DNA from: Paragemmobacter amnigenus | Lineage (GTDB): Bacteria; Pseudomonadota; Alphaproteobacteria; Rhodobacterales; Rhodobacteraceae | DNA length: 64,000 nt | NCBI RefSeq assembly: GCF_009908265.2 | Contig: NZ_JAAATX020000013.1 | Span: 62,001 to 126,000 of the forward strand | Direction: 5' to 3' | In this document: piece after piece, positions 16,556 through 24,859 of the stretch | Layout: the number at the start of each line of letters is the position of its first letter | Position numbering within the stretch: the first letter of the stretch is position 1 | Notes under the pieces: generated by a model | Database searches by the model: none | What the model was told of the DNA's origin: nothing | Seen by the model: the letters and a program-made list of their open reading frames with translations, nothing else | Translations under genes and position numbers: made by a program

Positions 16556-16558
16556 GAA
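16485..16558 (+). repeat. attR: right copy of the 74-bp direct repeat
   Basis: Identical over 74 bp to 8511-8584. To its right the sequence returns to host-like high GC. Excision between the repeats would restore one tRNA-Gly and release a circle of 7,974 bp. Confidence 0.95.
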
Positions 16559-16792
16559 TTTCCAATACAGATCGATGCGGTTTGCCCCCTTTGCGGGTCA
16601 TGGCGGCCCTTTGCCGGATCGGCCCCGCCCTTTGGCATGTTGTCCGGACGGGGCGGCTGCGGGAGGGTGCCGCGCGACCGGCACGGAAGTTGAAGGTCGC
16701 TCTGTCGGGGGTGTGACGGCTTTACCTTTTCGTCACGCGGATCGGATGGACTTGTGCGGCGCGAAGCGGGAACGGGGTTGAAGGCGCGGCGG

Positions 16793-17371
16793 ATGGGCGG
16801 GGTGTTCCGGATCATGGCGGCGCTGGCGGTGTCGGCGGTTGCGATGTCGGGCGGGGCGGCCCGCGGGCAGGGGTTCTGGCAGGATACCTATCTGCTGGAT
16901 GTCTATGCCGGTTCGCAGCGGTCGGCGGCGGCGCGCGAGCTGAGCCGTGGGGGATACGAGCTGTCGGGCGGGGGCTATGTGGATTTCCGCGACTGGTACA
17001 GCCCCGGCTTTCCAGATGTGACACTGTTGTTCCTGAGACAGGTGACGACCGATTTCGGGATCATCTGGGGGGTCAGCACGGGGGAGAGCGGGGAGAAATA
17101 CCGGATCGATCCGGCGCTGCATCTGGGGTTTGTCTACCAGTATGTGCCGTTCGAGAATACGGTCATTTCGGTCAAGGCGACCTGGCCGCTGTTCGGGAAG
17201 ATGCGCGAGCGGACCTGCGAGGCGGATTACGGCGATATCGGGGGGGTGCAGACGGTGAATTGCCGTCTTGCGGCGGACCCGATGCCGGCGGAGGAGACGC
17301 TGGGCTATCTGGTCAATCTGGACGGGGAAACCGATGCACGGATCAGCATCGGTTTCACCTATTCGTTCTGA
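16793..17371 (+). CDS. Outer-membrane-type beta protein of unknown function
   Basis: About 192 residues with a signal peptide (FRIMAALAVSAVAMSGGAARG, cleavage near residue 25). The mature part alternates polar and aromatic residues (YVDFRDWYSPGFPDVTLLFL, HLGFVYQYVPFENTVISVKA) and ends in IGFTYSF with a terminal Phe, the usual signature of a small outer-membrane beta barrel. Two Cys (RTCEADYG, VNCRLA) could pair. Start choice follows the signal peptide; an ATG 39 nt upstream has no advantage. Its stop codon directly abuts the stop of the convergent protease gene. Function unknown to me. Confidence 0.7.
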   Translation: MGGVFRIMAALAVSAVAMSGGAARGQGFWQDTYLLDVYAGSQRSAAARELSRGGYELSGGGYVDFRDWYSPGFPDVTLLFLRQVTTDFGIIWGVSTGESGEKYRIDPALHLGFVYQYVPFENTVISVKATWPLFGKMRERTCEADYGDIGGVQTVNCRLAADPMPAEETLGYLVNLDGETDARISIGFTYSF

Positions 17372-18259
17372 TCACTTGATCGCTGTGGGGGCGAGGGCGC
17401 GGGCAATGCTCGCCTCGCCACGGCCATGGACCGAGGCGGAATAGCCCGCGATCGTGTCGGTGCGGGCGGTGTTCAGAAGCTGGTTCGTGATCTGGGTCGG
17501 CGTCGCGCGGGTGAATTTGCTGCCCAGAACCGACGCATAGCCCGACACGATCGGCGCGGCGAAGGAGGTGCCGTAGAGGTTGGTCTGGTTGCCGGTCACG
17601 CCCACGACGAGAAACTGCTTTTGCACGGTGGCGTTGCTGCCTGCGGTGTTGGAATACCATGCCATGGTGGCAGGGTTGGCGGTGGTGCCATGGCTATTCA
17701 GCGCGCCGACGAAGATGGCGGACTGGCGGCCGATCAGGTCGCGGTTGAGATAGTCGAACTGGCCCGCGCTGTTGGCGGTGCCGATGGCGACGCCGTCATT
17801 GCCTGCGGCCTTGACGACCACGGCCTTGCCGTCGCGCGCGTAGGAGATGATGGAGGTTTCCCGCGCGCTCCACCCGATGGTGGAGTAACCTGCGGGGGCC
17901 ATCATGCCGTAGGAGAGGTTGAGCGTGTTCAGCCCGCGCTGGAGCGTGACCGCCCGCGTGTTGCCGAAGTCGTGCAGATAGACCTTGGCCGACGGGGCGA
18001 TCATGCCCGCCTCGAGCGCGGTCCATTCGCCATGGCGGCGGGTTTCGGTCACGCCGCGCAGGTTGCCGGTCAGGCCGGATGTGCTGCGGAAGTCGTCCAC
18101 GACGGTGATCGAGGTGCCCTGACCACGGAAGCCGAGCGACCATGCCTGCCCGATCTCGGGCTGCATCCACGGGCGGAGGTCCTGCGCCGTGGCGAGCGTG
18201 GCGGACAGGGCCACAGCGAGGGCTGCAAGTTTCAGACCGACAATCTTCGGCATACGCAT
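17372..18259 (-). CDS. Secreted subtilisin-like serine protease (S8 family)
   Basis: A 295-residue protein with a signal peptide (LKLAALAVALSATLATAQ). Catalytic triad blocks in order: Asp in ITVVDDFRSTSG, His in RRHGEWTALEAG, oxyanion Asn in VVKAAGNDGVAIG, and Ser in YGTSFAAPIVSGYAS. It lacks an obvious long pro-domain, beginning the fold almost at once (WMQPEIGQAWSLGFRGQG), so it is a short periplasmic or exported subtilase. The second triad Asp and His segments are shorter than in classical subtilisins but present. Gene ends touch with the convergent outer-membrane-type gene. Substrate unknown. Confidence 0.85.
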   Translation of the reverse strand: MRMPKIVGLKLAALAVALSATLATAQDLRPWMQPEIGQAWSLGFRGQGTSITVVDDFRSTSGLTGNLRGVTETRRHGEWTALEAGMIAPSAKVYLHDFGNTRAVTLQRGLNTLNLSYGMMAPAGYSTIGWSARETSIISYARDGKAVVVKAAGNDGVAIGTANSAGQFDYLNRDLIGRQSAIFVGALNSHGTTANPATMAWYSNTAGSNATVQKQFLVVGVTGNQTNLYGTSFAAPIVSGYASVLGSKFTRATPTQITNQLLNTARTDTIAGYSASVHGRGEASIARALAPTAIK

Positions 18260-18453
18260 CGGGCATCTCCGCTGGTCACGATCACTGTGGTCGGTGATAC
18301 GTCAAAAATCGCGCGCCGTTCAATCGGCGCGGGCGGAGTCTGCGTCTGTCCGGTTACTGCCAGATGGATGGAGGGTGACGGAAGTATGGATTTTGCGCGC
18401 AATCCGCGGGAATCCGGCGGTGGCGGAAATCCCGTTTCGGCAGGGGCGGGCGG

Positions 18454-19260
18454 TCAGCCCTTGTCGGCGCCGCCCAGATTGTCCTGCTGCGGCATGCCGA
18501 GGACGTGGTAGCCGCCGTCGACATGGACGACTTCGCCCGTCGTGAAGCAGCCATAGTCGGAGGCGAGCCAGACGGCGGTGCCGCCCACGGATTCCAGCGT
18601 GGCGTTGGAGCGGAGGGGGGCGTTCGCCTCGGTATGGCGGTAGGTGGCGCGGGCGCCGCCGATGGCGGCACCGGCCAGCGTCTTCATCGGGCCGGGCGAG
18701 ATGGCGTTGACGCGCACCTTCTGCGGGCCGAGGTCGTTGGCAAGGTAGCGGACGGAGGATTCCAGCGCGGCCTTGGCGACGCCCATGACGTTGTAATTGG
18801 GCGTGACGCGGTTCGAGCCGCCATAGGTGAGGGTGATGAGCGTGCCGCCTTCGGGCATCAGTTCCGCCGCGCGGCGCGAGACGTCGATGAAGCTGTAGCA
18901 GGAGATGGCGAGCGAGTTGGTGAAGTTGCCGCGCGTGGTGTTGATGAAGCGGCCCGTCAGTTCGGTCTTGTCGGAATAGGCGATGGCGTGGACGAGGAAA
19001 TCCATCCGGCCCCAGCGGTCCTTCAGCGCGGCGAAGCAGGCGTCGAGGCTGTCGTCATTCGTCACGTCGACATCGACGAGGAAGTCCGACCCGACCGAGG
19101 CGGCAAGGGGGGCGACGCGCTTGCCGAACGCCTCTCCCTGATAGGAAAACGCAAGCTCTGCGCCTTCGCGGGCCATGGCGGCGGCGATGCCCCATGCGAT
19201 GGAGCGGTCATTCGCCACGCCCATGATCAGGCCGCGCTTGCCCTTCATCAGGTCTGCCAT
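18454..19260 (-). CDS. fabI: Enoyl-ACP reductase (NADH)
   Basis: Last step of the fatty-acid elongation cycle. 268 residues, short-chain dehydrogenase fold. The cofactor turn is IMGVANDRSIAWGIA; the catalytic residues Tyr146 (LTYGG), Tyr156 and Lys163 (YNVMGVAKAAL) fall at the same numbers as in E. coli FabI; ISPGPMKTLAG is the flexible substrate loop. It lies 30 bp downstream of fabB on the same strand and is almost certainly cotranscribed. The C-terminal extension after VDGGYHVLGMPQ is short, as usual. Confidence 0.97.
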   Translation of the reverse strand: MADLMKGKRGLIMGVANDRSIAWGIAAAMAREGAELAFSYQGEAFGKRVAPLAASVGSDFLVDVDVTNDDSLDACFAALKDRWGRMDFLVHAIAYSDKTELTGRFINTTRGNFTNSLAISCYSFIDVSRRAAELMPEGGTLITLTYGGSNRVTPNYNVMGVAKAALESSVRYLANDLGPQKVRVNAISPGPMKTLAGAAIGGARATYRHTEANAPLRSNATLESVGGTAVWLASDYGCFTTGEVVHVDGGYHVLGMPQQDNLGGADKG

Positions 19261-19290
19261 TGTCCCTGTCCCCTTTTAACGTGGCTTTTG

Positions 19291-20520
19291 TCAGCCGAGG
19301 TATTTGCTCATCACCAAGGTGGCGTTGGTGCCGCCGAAGCCGAAGCTGTTGGACAGCACGGAGTCGATGGTTACGCCTTCGCGCAGGGTCGTCACGATTT
19401 CGGACGGGTCCAGCGCGGGGTCGAGGGTGGTGACATTGGCCGAGGCCGCGATGAAGTTGCCGTTCATCATCAGGAGCGAATAGATCGCCTCGTGCACGCC
19501 GGTGGCACCGAGGCTGTGGCCGGTGAGGGATTTGGTCGAGGCGACGGGGGGCGTCGACCCCTTGCCGAAGACGCGGCGGATCGCTTCCATTTCGGTGACG
19601 TCGCCCACGGGGGTGCTGGTGCCGTGGGAGTTGATGTAGTCGATCTTGCGGCCCTGCGGCAGGGTGGAGAGCGCAAGCCGCATGGAGCGTTCGCCGCCTT
19701 CGCCCGAGGGGGCGACCATGTCATGGCCGTCGGAGGTCGCGCCGTAGCCGGTGACTTCGGCGTAGATCTTGGCGCCGCGGGCGAGGGCGTGGTTCAGCTC
19801 CTCGAGCACCACTACACCGCCGCCGCCTGCGATGACGAAGCCGTCGCGGGTGGCGTCATAGGTGCGGGACGCGGTTTCGGGGGCGTCGTTGTATTTCGAC
19901 GACATCGCGCCCATCGCGTCGAAAAGGCAGGAGAGCGTCCAGTCCAGTTCCTCGCCGCCGCCGGCGAAGACGATGTCCTGCTTGCCGAACTGGATCAGCT
20001 CTGCCCCGTTGCCGATGCAATGCGCGCTGGTGGAGCAGGCGGAGGTGATGGAGTAGTTGACGCCCTTGATCTTGAATGGCGTGGCAAGGCAGGCGGAGGT
20101 GGTGGAGGACATGCCCTTGGTCACGCCGAAGGGGCCGATCCGTTTGGGCGAGCCTGTTTCGCGGACGATGTTGTGGGCCTTGAAGAAGGATTTGGTCGAG
20201 GGGCCGCCGGAGCCCACGATGATGCCGGTGCGTTCGTTGGAAATCTCGGCCTCGGTCAGGCCGGAATCCTTGACCGCCTGATCCATGGCGATGAAGTTGT
20301 AGGCCGCGCCGTCGCCCATGAAGCGCAGGTCGCGCTTGTCGATATGGTCTTCCAGCACGATGTTGGGCTGGCCGTGGACCTGTGAGCGGAAGCCGCGTTC
20401 GGCATATTCGGGGGCGAAGACGATGCCCGACTTGCCTGCGCGGAGCGAGGCTTCGACCTCGGCCGCGGTGTTGCCGATGGGCGAGACGATGCCGATCCCG
20501 GTGATGACGACGCGGCGCAT
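19291..20520 (-). CDS. fabB: 3-oxoacyl-ACP synthase I
   Basis: Condensing enzyme needed for elongation of unsaturated acyl chains made by FabA. 409 residues, thiolase fold. Catalytic residues: Cys162 in [11 protein letters not shown], His in [12 protein letters not shown] and His in [12 protein letters not shown]. The C-terminal [18 protein letters not shown] is typical. GGGAGG lies 4 nt before the ATG. fabI follows 30 bp downstream. Upstream, an antisense GFA gene and a terminator separate it from fabA, so fabB must have its own promoter in the 80 bp in front of it. Confidence 0.97.
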   Translation of the reverse strand: MRRVVITGIGIVSPIGNTAAEVEASLRAGKSGIVFAPEYAERGFRSQVHGQPNIVLEDHIDKRDLRFMGDGAAYNFIAMDQAVKDSGLTEAEISNERTGIIVGSGGPSTKSFFKAHNIVRETGSPKRIGPFGVTKGMSSTTSACLATPFKIKGVNYSITSACSTSAHCIGNGAELIQFGKQDIVFAGGGEELDWTLSCLFDAMGAMSSKYNDAPETASRTYDATRDGFVIAGGGGVVVLEELNHALARGAKIYAEVTGYGATSDGHDMVAPSGEGGERSMRLALSTLPQGRKIDYINSHGTSTPVGDVTEMEAIRRVFGKGSTPPVASTKSLTGHSLGATGVHEAIYSLLMMNGNFIAASANVTTLDPALDPSEIVTTLREGVTIDSVLSNSFGFGGTNATLVMSKYLG

Positions 20521-20603
20521 GGGGCCTCCCGTATCCTTGAGCTTTGGATTGTCTCTAAGGGAGCATGGGGGAAGGGGCAAGGGGATTGGGTATGGAGGAC
20601 GGG

Positions 20604-20978
20604 ATGGAACGGGTGACGGGGGGCTGTCTATGCGGGGCGGTGCGGGTGGTGGCAGAGGGCGCGCCGCTGCGGGTGGGGGTGTGCCATTGCATGGACTGCC
20701 GCAAGCATCACGGGGCGGTGTTCCATGCGTCGGCGGTCTATGCCGAGGGGCGGGTGGCGGTGACGGGGGAGTTCGCGGAGTGGCGGGGGCGGTGCTTCTG
20801 TCCGGTCTGCGGGTCGTCGGTCTTCTCTCGCAGTCCGGGAGAGGTGGAGGTGCATCTGGGGGCGCTGGATGAGGTGGGGGTGTTTGCGCCTTCGTATGAG
20901 TTGTGGACGGTGCGGCGGGAGGGGTGGCTGCCGGAGTTTCGCGGGATGGTGGGGTTTGCGGGGGACCGGGAAGGCTGA
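20604..20978 (+). CDS. GFA-type zinc-binding protein
   Basis: A 124-residue member of the glutathione-dependent formaldehyde-activating (GFA)/CENP-V fold family. Zinc-site cysteines: GGCLCGAVR near the start, [14 protein letters not shown], and [12 protein letters not shown]. The ATG at 20604 has GGAGG at 5 nt spacing and gives the usual [14 protein letters not shown] start; the frame opens 39 nt earlier without a better site. Enzymatic formaldehyde activation is disputed for the family. It is transcribed against fabA and fabB and lies between them. Confidence 0.85.
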   Translation: MERVTGGCLCGAVRVVAEGAPLRVGVCHCMDCRKHHGAVFHASAVYAEGRVAVTGEFAEWRGRCFCPVCGSSVFSRSPGEVEVHLGALDEVGVFAPSYELWTVRREGWLPEFRGMVGFAGDREG

Positions 20979-21022
20979 GGGGGAATAGGAGATATCCGAA
21001 CTGGCTTGGAGCGACGGAAGGG

Positions 21023-21096
21023 GTGCGGCCGCCCCGGGGGGGCGGGACGGCCGCGCCCCGATGCTTGGGGCATCGGGGCAGGACTGACCGTTGCGC
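21023..21096 (+). repeat. Intergenic element with conserved flanks and a variable 10-bp hairpin (copy A)
   Basis: A 32-nt GC-rich left part (21023-21054, starting GTGCGGCCGCCCCG and ending CGGGACGGCCGC) is followed directly by hairpin GCCCCGATGC-TTGGG-GCATCGGGGC (21055-21079) and then AGGACTGACCGTTGCGC. The same left part, hairpin position and right part occur inverted at 44834-44906, with a different stem sequence. Confidence 0.85.
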
Positions 21097-21102
21097 GGAA
21101 TG

Positions 21103-21123
21103 AAAAAGGCGCCTCGCGGCGCC
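21103..21123 (-). terminator. Rho-independent terminator of fabA
   Basis: On the minus strand GGCGCC-GCGA-GGCGCC followed by TTTTT, 24 nt after the fabA stop codon. It should keep fabA transcripts from reaching fabB. Confidence 0.85.
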
Positions 21124-21146
21124 TGTTCGAGGGGGGGTGTGGAGGC

Positions 21147-21656
21147 TCACGCCTCGCTCAACGCGACCTTCATGTCCTTGACGATGTAGATCACCTCGCC
21201 ATCCGCCTCGACGATGCCATCGGCGACGCCCATCGTCAGGCGGCGGGTTTGCAGGGCCTTGGTGAAATCGACCTTGTAGGTCAGCATCTTGCGGTCGGGG
21301 CGGACCATACCGGTGAGTTTCACCTCGCCCACCCCCAGCGCGTAGCCGCGGCCCTGCCAGCCGCGCCAGCCCAAGTTGAAGCCGGTGAGCTGCCACAGGC
21401 CATCGAGGCCGAGGCAGCCGGGCATGATCGGGTTGCCGGGGAAGTGGCAGTCGAAGAACCACAGGTCGGGGGTGATGTCGAATTCGGCCACGACATGGCC
21501 CTTGCCATGCAGGCCGCCATCCTCGGAAATCTCGGTGATGCGGTCCATCATCAGCATGGGCGGTGCGGGAAGCTGGGCGTTGCCGGGGCCGAAGAGTTCG
21601 CCCCGCGCGCATTTCAGCAGGGCTTCGCGGTCGAAGCTGGTCGGATAGGCGGCCAT
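21147..21656 (-). CDS. fabA: 3-hydroxydecanoyl-ACP dehydratase/isomerase
   Basis: Introduces the cis double bond of unsaturated fatty acids (dehydration and 2,3-trans to 3,4-cis isomerisation at C10). 169 residues, hotdog fold. The active-site pair is His71 ([13 protein letters not shown]) and Asp85 ([10 protein letters not shown]), one residue offset from E. coli His70/Asp84. It is divergent from irr with 156 bp between starts, the arrangement typical of Rhodobacteraceae, which suggests iron-linked control of this region. Its terminator sits 24 nt downstream. Confidence 0.97.
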   Translation of the reverse strand: MAAYPTSFDREALLKCARGELFGPGNAQLPAPPMLMMDRITEISEDGGLHGKGHVVAEFDITPDLWFFDCHFPGNPIMPGCLGLDGLWQLTGFNLGWRGWQGRGYALGVGEVKLTGMVRPDRKMLTYKVDFTKALQTRRLTMGVADGIVEADGEVIYIVKDMKVALSEA

Positions 21657-21812
21657 AGGATCGGTTCCCGTTTGTCTTATTCTGTCACATTCCCGTGTAT
21701 CACCCGCATGGAAGGGGTGGCAAGGGCGGCGCGGCGGGGCGGATGCGACCTATTTTCATTTGTGTTTTCGCCCCTTTCCACCCTATATGGACATGCAATT
21801 GGCCCATCGGGG

Positions 21813-22241
21813 ATGACAGGCGGCATGGCGGTTTCGGCGATCGAACGCGGGACGGAATGGCTGGCGCGGGGCGGGCTTCGCCCGACGCGGCAGCGTCTGG
21901 CCCTTGCCGCGCTTCTGGTGGGGGATGGCGAGGACCGGCATGTGACGGCGGAAAGCCTGTTCGCGCTGGCCGACCGGACGGGCGAGCGGGTGTCGCTGGC
22001 CACCGTCTATAACACGCTGCGCGCCTTCTGCGAGGCGGGGCTGATGAACGAGGTCGTGGTGGACGGGTCGAAGAGCTATTTCGACACGCGCATGGACGAC
22101 CATCCGCATTTCTACTGGGAGGACAGCGGTCGCCTGACCGATGCGCCGGCCGAGGAATTGCGGATCGCGGGCCTGCCCGAGGCGCCCGAGGGAATGCAGG
22201 TGTCGCGCGTGGATGTGGTCATCCGGCTGAAGCGGGCCTGA
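21813..22241 (+). CDS. irr: Iron response regulator, Fur superfamily
   Basis: About 142 residues. The winged-helix N-terminal part has GLRPTRQRLALAALLVGDGE and SLATVYNTLRAFCEAGLMNEV (recognition helix). The dimerisation part has DTRMDDHPHFYWEDSG with the His-rich segment of Irr, followed by a C-terminus lacking the zinc CxxC pairs of Fur. Irr binds heme and controls iron genes according to heme supply. Two starts are possible, 21813 and 21825; neither has a strong ribosome site. Divergent from fabA. No canonical ICE-box was recognised between the genes. Confidence 0.88.
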   Translation: MTGGMAVSAIERGTEWLARGGLRPTRQRLALAALLVGDGEDRHVTAESLFALADRTGERVSLATVYNTLRAFCEAGLMNEVVVDGSKSYFDTRMDDHPHFYWEDSGRLTDAPAEELRIAGLPEAPEGMQVSRVDVVIRLKRA

Positions 22242-22321
22242 GCGGGGGCGGTTGCCCCTGACGCGGCCCCCGACGCGCTGGCGGGTTGTCCCGCCGTTGC
22301 AGGTTCCGTTACAGGGGTCGG

Positions 22322-22951
22322 TCACAGCGGATCGAGGAAGCAGTCGATGATCTGCGCCATCTCGGCCGCGGGGATGGCCCTTGGCGCGAGGTCGAAGATC
22401 GCCATGCGGTCGGCAAAGCGCGCGGGTCGGGCGAAGCGTTCGATGCGGCGGTGGTAGCGGCGGCCTTCGTAATCGTCAAAGAGCAGCGTGACGGGCCGCG
22501 TGATCTGGAACAGGGTGGTGAGGAAACAGGCCGTGCGGAAGCGGCCGTCGACGAGCACCACATCGGGATGGCGGAAGTCGGGGCGTTTCCAGACCGAGAG
22601 CGGATAGTGCGGCCAGCGCCGGAAAGAGCGCGGGTCCGAGGGGCGGCCCCATGCGCCGGTGCGCCCCACATCGACGTGATGCATGACGACGGGCGAGGCG
22701 GGGGGATGGGCGCGGAACCAGCCTTCCATGTCGGCGGACCATTTCGCGTCGCTTTCCACGGAAAAGACGGTCTTGCCCGCCAGTTCGGCAGCCACCAGCG
22801 TGGAGCCGCCGGAGCCGTATTCGAGGATGACATCGGCCTTTGCATAGGCGTCGCGCAGGGCATCGGCGGCGGCGGGGGGCAGGGTGAGTTCGGGTCGCCC
22901 GGTAAAGCCCTGCGGGAGGGGCGGGGCGGTGTCGGGGGGGGAGTCGGTCAC
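22322..22951 (-). CDS. Class I SAM-methyltransferase-like protein
   Basis: A 209-residue protein with a Rossmann-like start: ADVILEYGSGGSTLVAAELAGKTVFSVESDAKW (motif I with GSGGST, then an acidic residue after strand 2). Later, HPDVVLVDGRFRTACFLTTL and VTLLFDDYEGRRYHRRIERF resemble the methyltransferase-like proteins that accompany surface polysaccharide genes. The GTG start overlaps the upstream glycosyltransferase stop by 4 nt, so the two are translationally coupled. Substrate unknown; methyl transfer itself is inferred from fold only. Confidence 0.7.
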   Translation of the reverse strand: MTDSPPDTAPPLPQGFTGRPELTLPPAAADALRDAYAKADVILEYGSGGSTLVAAELAGKTVFSVESDAKWSADMEGWFRAHPPASPVVMHHVDVGRTGAWGRPSDPRSFRRWPHYPLSVWKRPDFRHPDVVLVDGRFRTACFLTTLFQITRPVTLLFDDYEGRRYHRRIERFARPARFADRMAIFDLAPRAIPAAEMAQIIDCFLDPL

Positions 22952-23850
22952 GGCGTGGCCTCGGGCTGGGAGTAGAGGGAATGGGCGGTGGCGGGGGCGG
23001 GGAGGAGGGCCGACATCCGCTCGGGCAGGTGCAGGTGGTGGCCGCGGGCTGAGTTGGCGTCGGGGATATGGCCCGGATGGGGGCCGGAGCGCGAGGGGAT
23101 GGAGGCCATGACATGGGTGCGGGCGGCTGTGGCCAAGGCGTCGAACGCGGGCGGGGCGGGGGTGGCCACTTCGGCAAAGCGGGACAGGCGGTCGGCGATA
23201 TGCGCGCCCTGCGTGGCATGTTCCGCGGCGGTCTTGCGCTGGCTGATGCGCGCCTCGGCGGCGGCGCGGTCGAAGAGGGCGAGGTGGAAGAGCAGCAGGC
23301 CCTGCGGGATGTCGATCCCGACATCGCGCGCGCGGTGGAAGCCGCCCACCCAGCGGACGGGGCGGCGGATGGCCACCAGTTTGCAGAATTCGCGCGTCAG
23401 GATGGCATGGCGGCGCTGGGCGAGGATCGGGGTTGCGGGGTCGAGCGGGCCTTCGTCCGGACCCTGGATGATGTCGAGCCCGAGGGCGGCGGCGGCGGCG
23501 TCTTGCGGCAGGCGGGCGAGCAGGGCGGGCAGGTCCCTCCCGCAGGCCGGATCGGCGGCCACGAATTCGTCGATATCGGTCCGGAGCACGAGGTCCGCGC
23601 CGCCCTTGAGCAGGGCCGCCGCGTGGCGGGACTGCCAGCGCGAGGTGAAGCCCAGCCGCTGCGGCCGGTCGCGGGGCACGTCGGGGACGACGTGCAGGTT
23701 CACGCCGGTCAGGTCGACCTGCGGGGTCCAGTCGTCGCCGTCGAGCATGATGTGCAGGTTTTCGCGTCCGAAGAGGCTGCCGTAATAGGCAACCCAGAGG
23801 GCAAGGAAGAAAGTGTCGGTCCTGACATTGGTGAGGACGGCGATACGCAT
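22948..23850 (-). CDS. Glycosyltransferase family 2-like protein
   Basis: A 300-residue cytoplasmic protein starting MRIAVLTNVRTDTFFLALWV. The segment GGADLVLRTDIDEFVAADP contains a D-x-D-type metal/nucleotide-sugar motif (DIDEF), and YYGSLFGRENLHIMLDGDDW resembles the first strands of GT-A enzymes of the family 2/92 group. The C-terminal third is His/Pro-rich and less typical. GGAG lies 9 nt before the ATG. It is coupled to the methyltransferase-like gene downstream, so both may decorate the same surface glycan or a small glycoconjugate. Confidence 0.7.
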   Translation of the reverse strand: MRIAVLTNVRTDTFFLALWVAYYGSLFGRENLHIMLDGDDWTPQVDLTGVNLHVVPDVPRDRPQRLGFTSRWQSRHAAALLKGGADLVLRTDIDEFVAADPACGRDLPALLARLPQDAAAAALGLDIIQGPDEGPLDPATPILAQRRHAILTREFCKLVAIRRPVRWVGGFHRARDVGIDIPQGLLLFHLALFDRAAAEARISQRKTAAEHATQGAHIADRLSRFAEVATPAPPAFDALATAARTHVMASIPSRSGPHPGHIPDANSARGHHLHLPERMSALLPAPATAHSLYSQPEATP

Positions 23851-23956
23851 GCACTCGGTCTCCTGCCCGCGGGGCGGCATTCACATGGGGCGATGTAACT
23901 GTGTCTGCGGCGGGCTGCCAAGGGGGCCTGTGGGGGCCGGGGCCGGACAGGTGCGG

Positions 23957-24739
23957 TCAGGGACGGCGGAAGGGCTGGGTCAGGAGGCGGTCGAGCCATG
24001 CCTCGCGGCGCGTGTGGAAGGCGCCGATGCCCAGCGGCATGGTGGCGGGGTCGTCCTGCGGGGCGGCGCGGTAGGTGCCGAAGGCGCGGTCCCAGAGCGA
24101 GAGGGTGAAGCCGTAATTGCTGTCGGTTTCCTCGCGCCGGAGGGAGTGGTGGATGCGGTGCATGGCGGGCGTCACGATCAGTCGGCGGAGCAGGCTATCG
24201 GTGCGGTCGGGCAGGCGGATATTGGCATGGGTGAAGAGGGAGGTGGCGTTCAGCGCGATCTCGAAGGCGATGACGGCAAGGGCGGGGGCACCCAGCATGA
24301 CGACGGCTGCGATCTTGAGCAGGGTGGAGAGCAGGATTTCCAGCGGGTGGAAGCGCAGGCCGGTGGTGGCGTCGAGATGGGTGTCGGAATGGTGCATCCG
24401 GTGCAGCCGCCACAGCAGCGGGATGCGGTGCATCAGCCAGTGCTGGCCCCAGATCAGGAGGTCGAGGAGGAGGAAGGCCAGAGGGATCGCGGCCCAGAGG
24501 GGAAGCGGGGAGAGGAGGCCCCAGCCGTTGGCCGTGGCCCATGTGGCGGCGGTGACGGGCAGGACGGGGATCAGCAGGCGCACGAGGGCCGTGTCCACGG
24601 CGACGAGGGCGAGGTTGTTGGTCCAGCGGATCAGGCGGGGAATGTCGGCGCGGCGGTCGGGGGCGGCGAATTCCCATGCCGCCATCGCGGCAAGGATGCC
24701 GAGAAAGGCGGTCAGGCGCAGGGTTTCGGCGGTGTCCAT
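23957..24739 (-). CDS. Sterol desaturase/fatty acid hydroxylase family membrane protein
   Basis: A 260-residue integral membrane di-iron enzyme. Four to five hydrophobic segments are visible (LTAFLGILAAMAAW, NNLALVAVDTALVRLLIPVL, AAIPLAFLLLDLLIW, IAAVVMLGAPALAVIAF). The eight-His pattern is present: HWLMHR, LHRMHHSDTH and MHRIHHS. It hydroxylates or desaturates a lipid, substrate unknown. The start at 24739 gives MDTAETLRLTAFLG; the frame continues upstream on the opposite side of the aldolase gene and is not coding there. Confidence 0.88.
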   Translation of the reverse strand: MDTAETLRLTAFLGILAAMAAWEFAAPDRRADIPRLIRWTNNLALVAVDTALVRLLIPVLPVTAATWATANGWGLLSPLPLWAAIPLAFLLLDLLIWGQHWLMHRIPLLWRLHRMHHSDTHLDATTGLRFHPLEILLSTLLKIAAVVMLGAPALAVIAFEIALNATSLFTHANIRLPDRTDSLLRRLIVTPAMHRIHHSLRREETDSNYGFTLSLWDRAFGTYRAAPQDDPATMPLGIGAFHTRREAWLDRLLTQPFRRP

Positions 24740-24832
24740 CGCAGTCCCGTTTCGGGAATTATGGCGCGGCGGGGGCGGGATTGGCAAGATCGCGTCAGGC
24801 TTGATCGGCGGGGGCGGGTCGGCTAGGCTTTG

Positions 24833-24846
24833 TGGAAACGTTTTCA
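24833..24846. promoter_or_regulatory. LacI/GalR-type operator in front of the aldolase operon
   Basis: TGGAAACGTTTTCA fits the consensus TG-N-AA-N-CG-N-TT-N-CA at every fixed base, with the central CG. It lies 13 bp before the aldolase start codon and overlaps its likely 5' end. A LacI-family regulator is encoded at 43790-44773. Confidence 0.7.
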
Positions 24847-24859
24847 TGGAGAGATGACG

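Larger units (their letters stand above)
8511..16558. mobile_element. Genomic island integrated in tRNA-Gly (about 8.0 kb)
   Basis: Bounded by a 74-bp direct repeat (8511-8584 and 16485-16558). The tyrosine integrase gene starts 54 bp inside the left repeat, the usual layout of tRNA islands. The interior is clearly less GC-rich than the host and uses AT-ending codons freely. Contents: integrase, second tyrosine recombinase, serine recombinase, GGDEF-EAL protein, BLUF protein and SF2 helicase, plus a structured gene-free end. No conjugation, capsid or replication genes are seen, so it is integrative and perhaps mobilised in trans. Confidence 0.93.

Noticed and set aside
8508-16558. The island as a prophage
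   Set aside because: No capsid, portal, terminase, tail or lysis genes were seen; only recombinases and cargo.
21657-21812. An ICE-box or Fur box between fabA and irr
   Set aside because: No TTTAGAA-N3-TTCTAAA-like sequence was found by eye.
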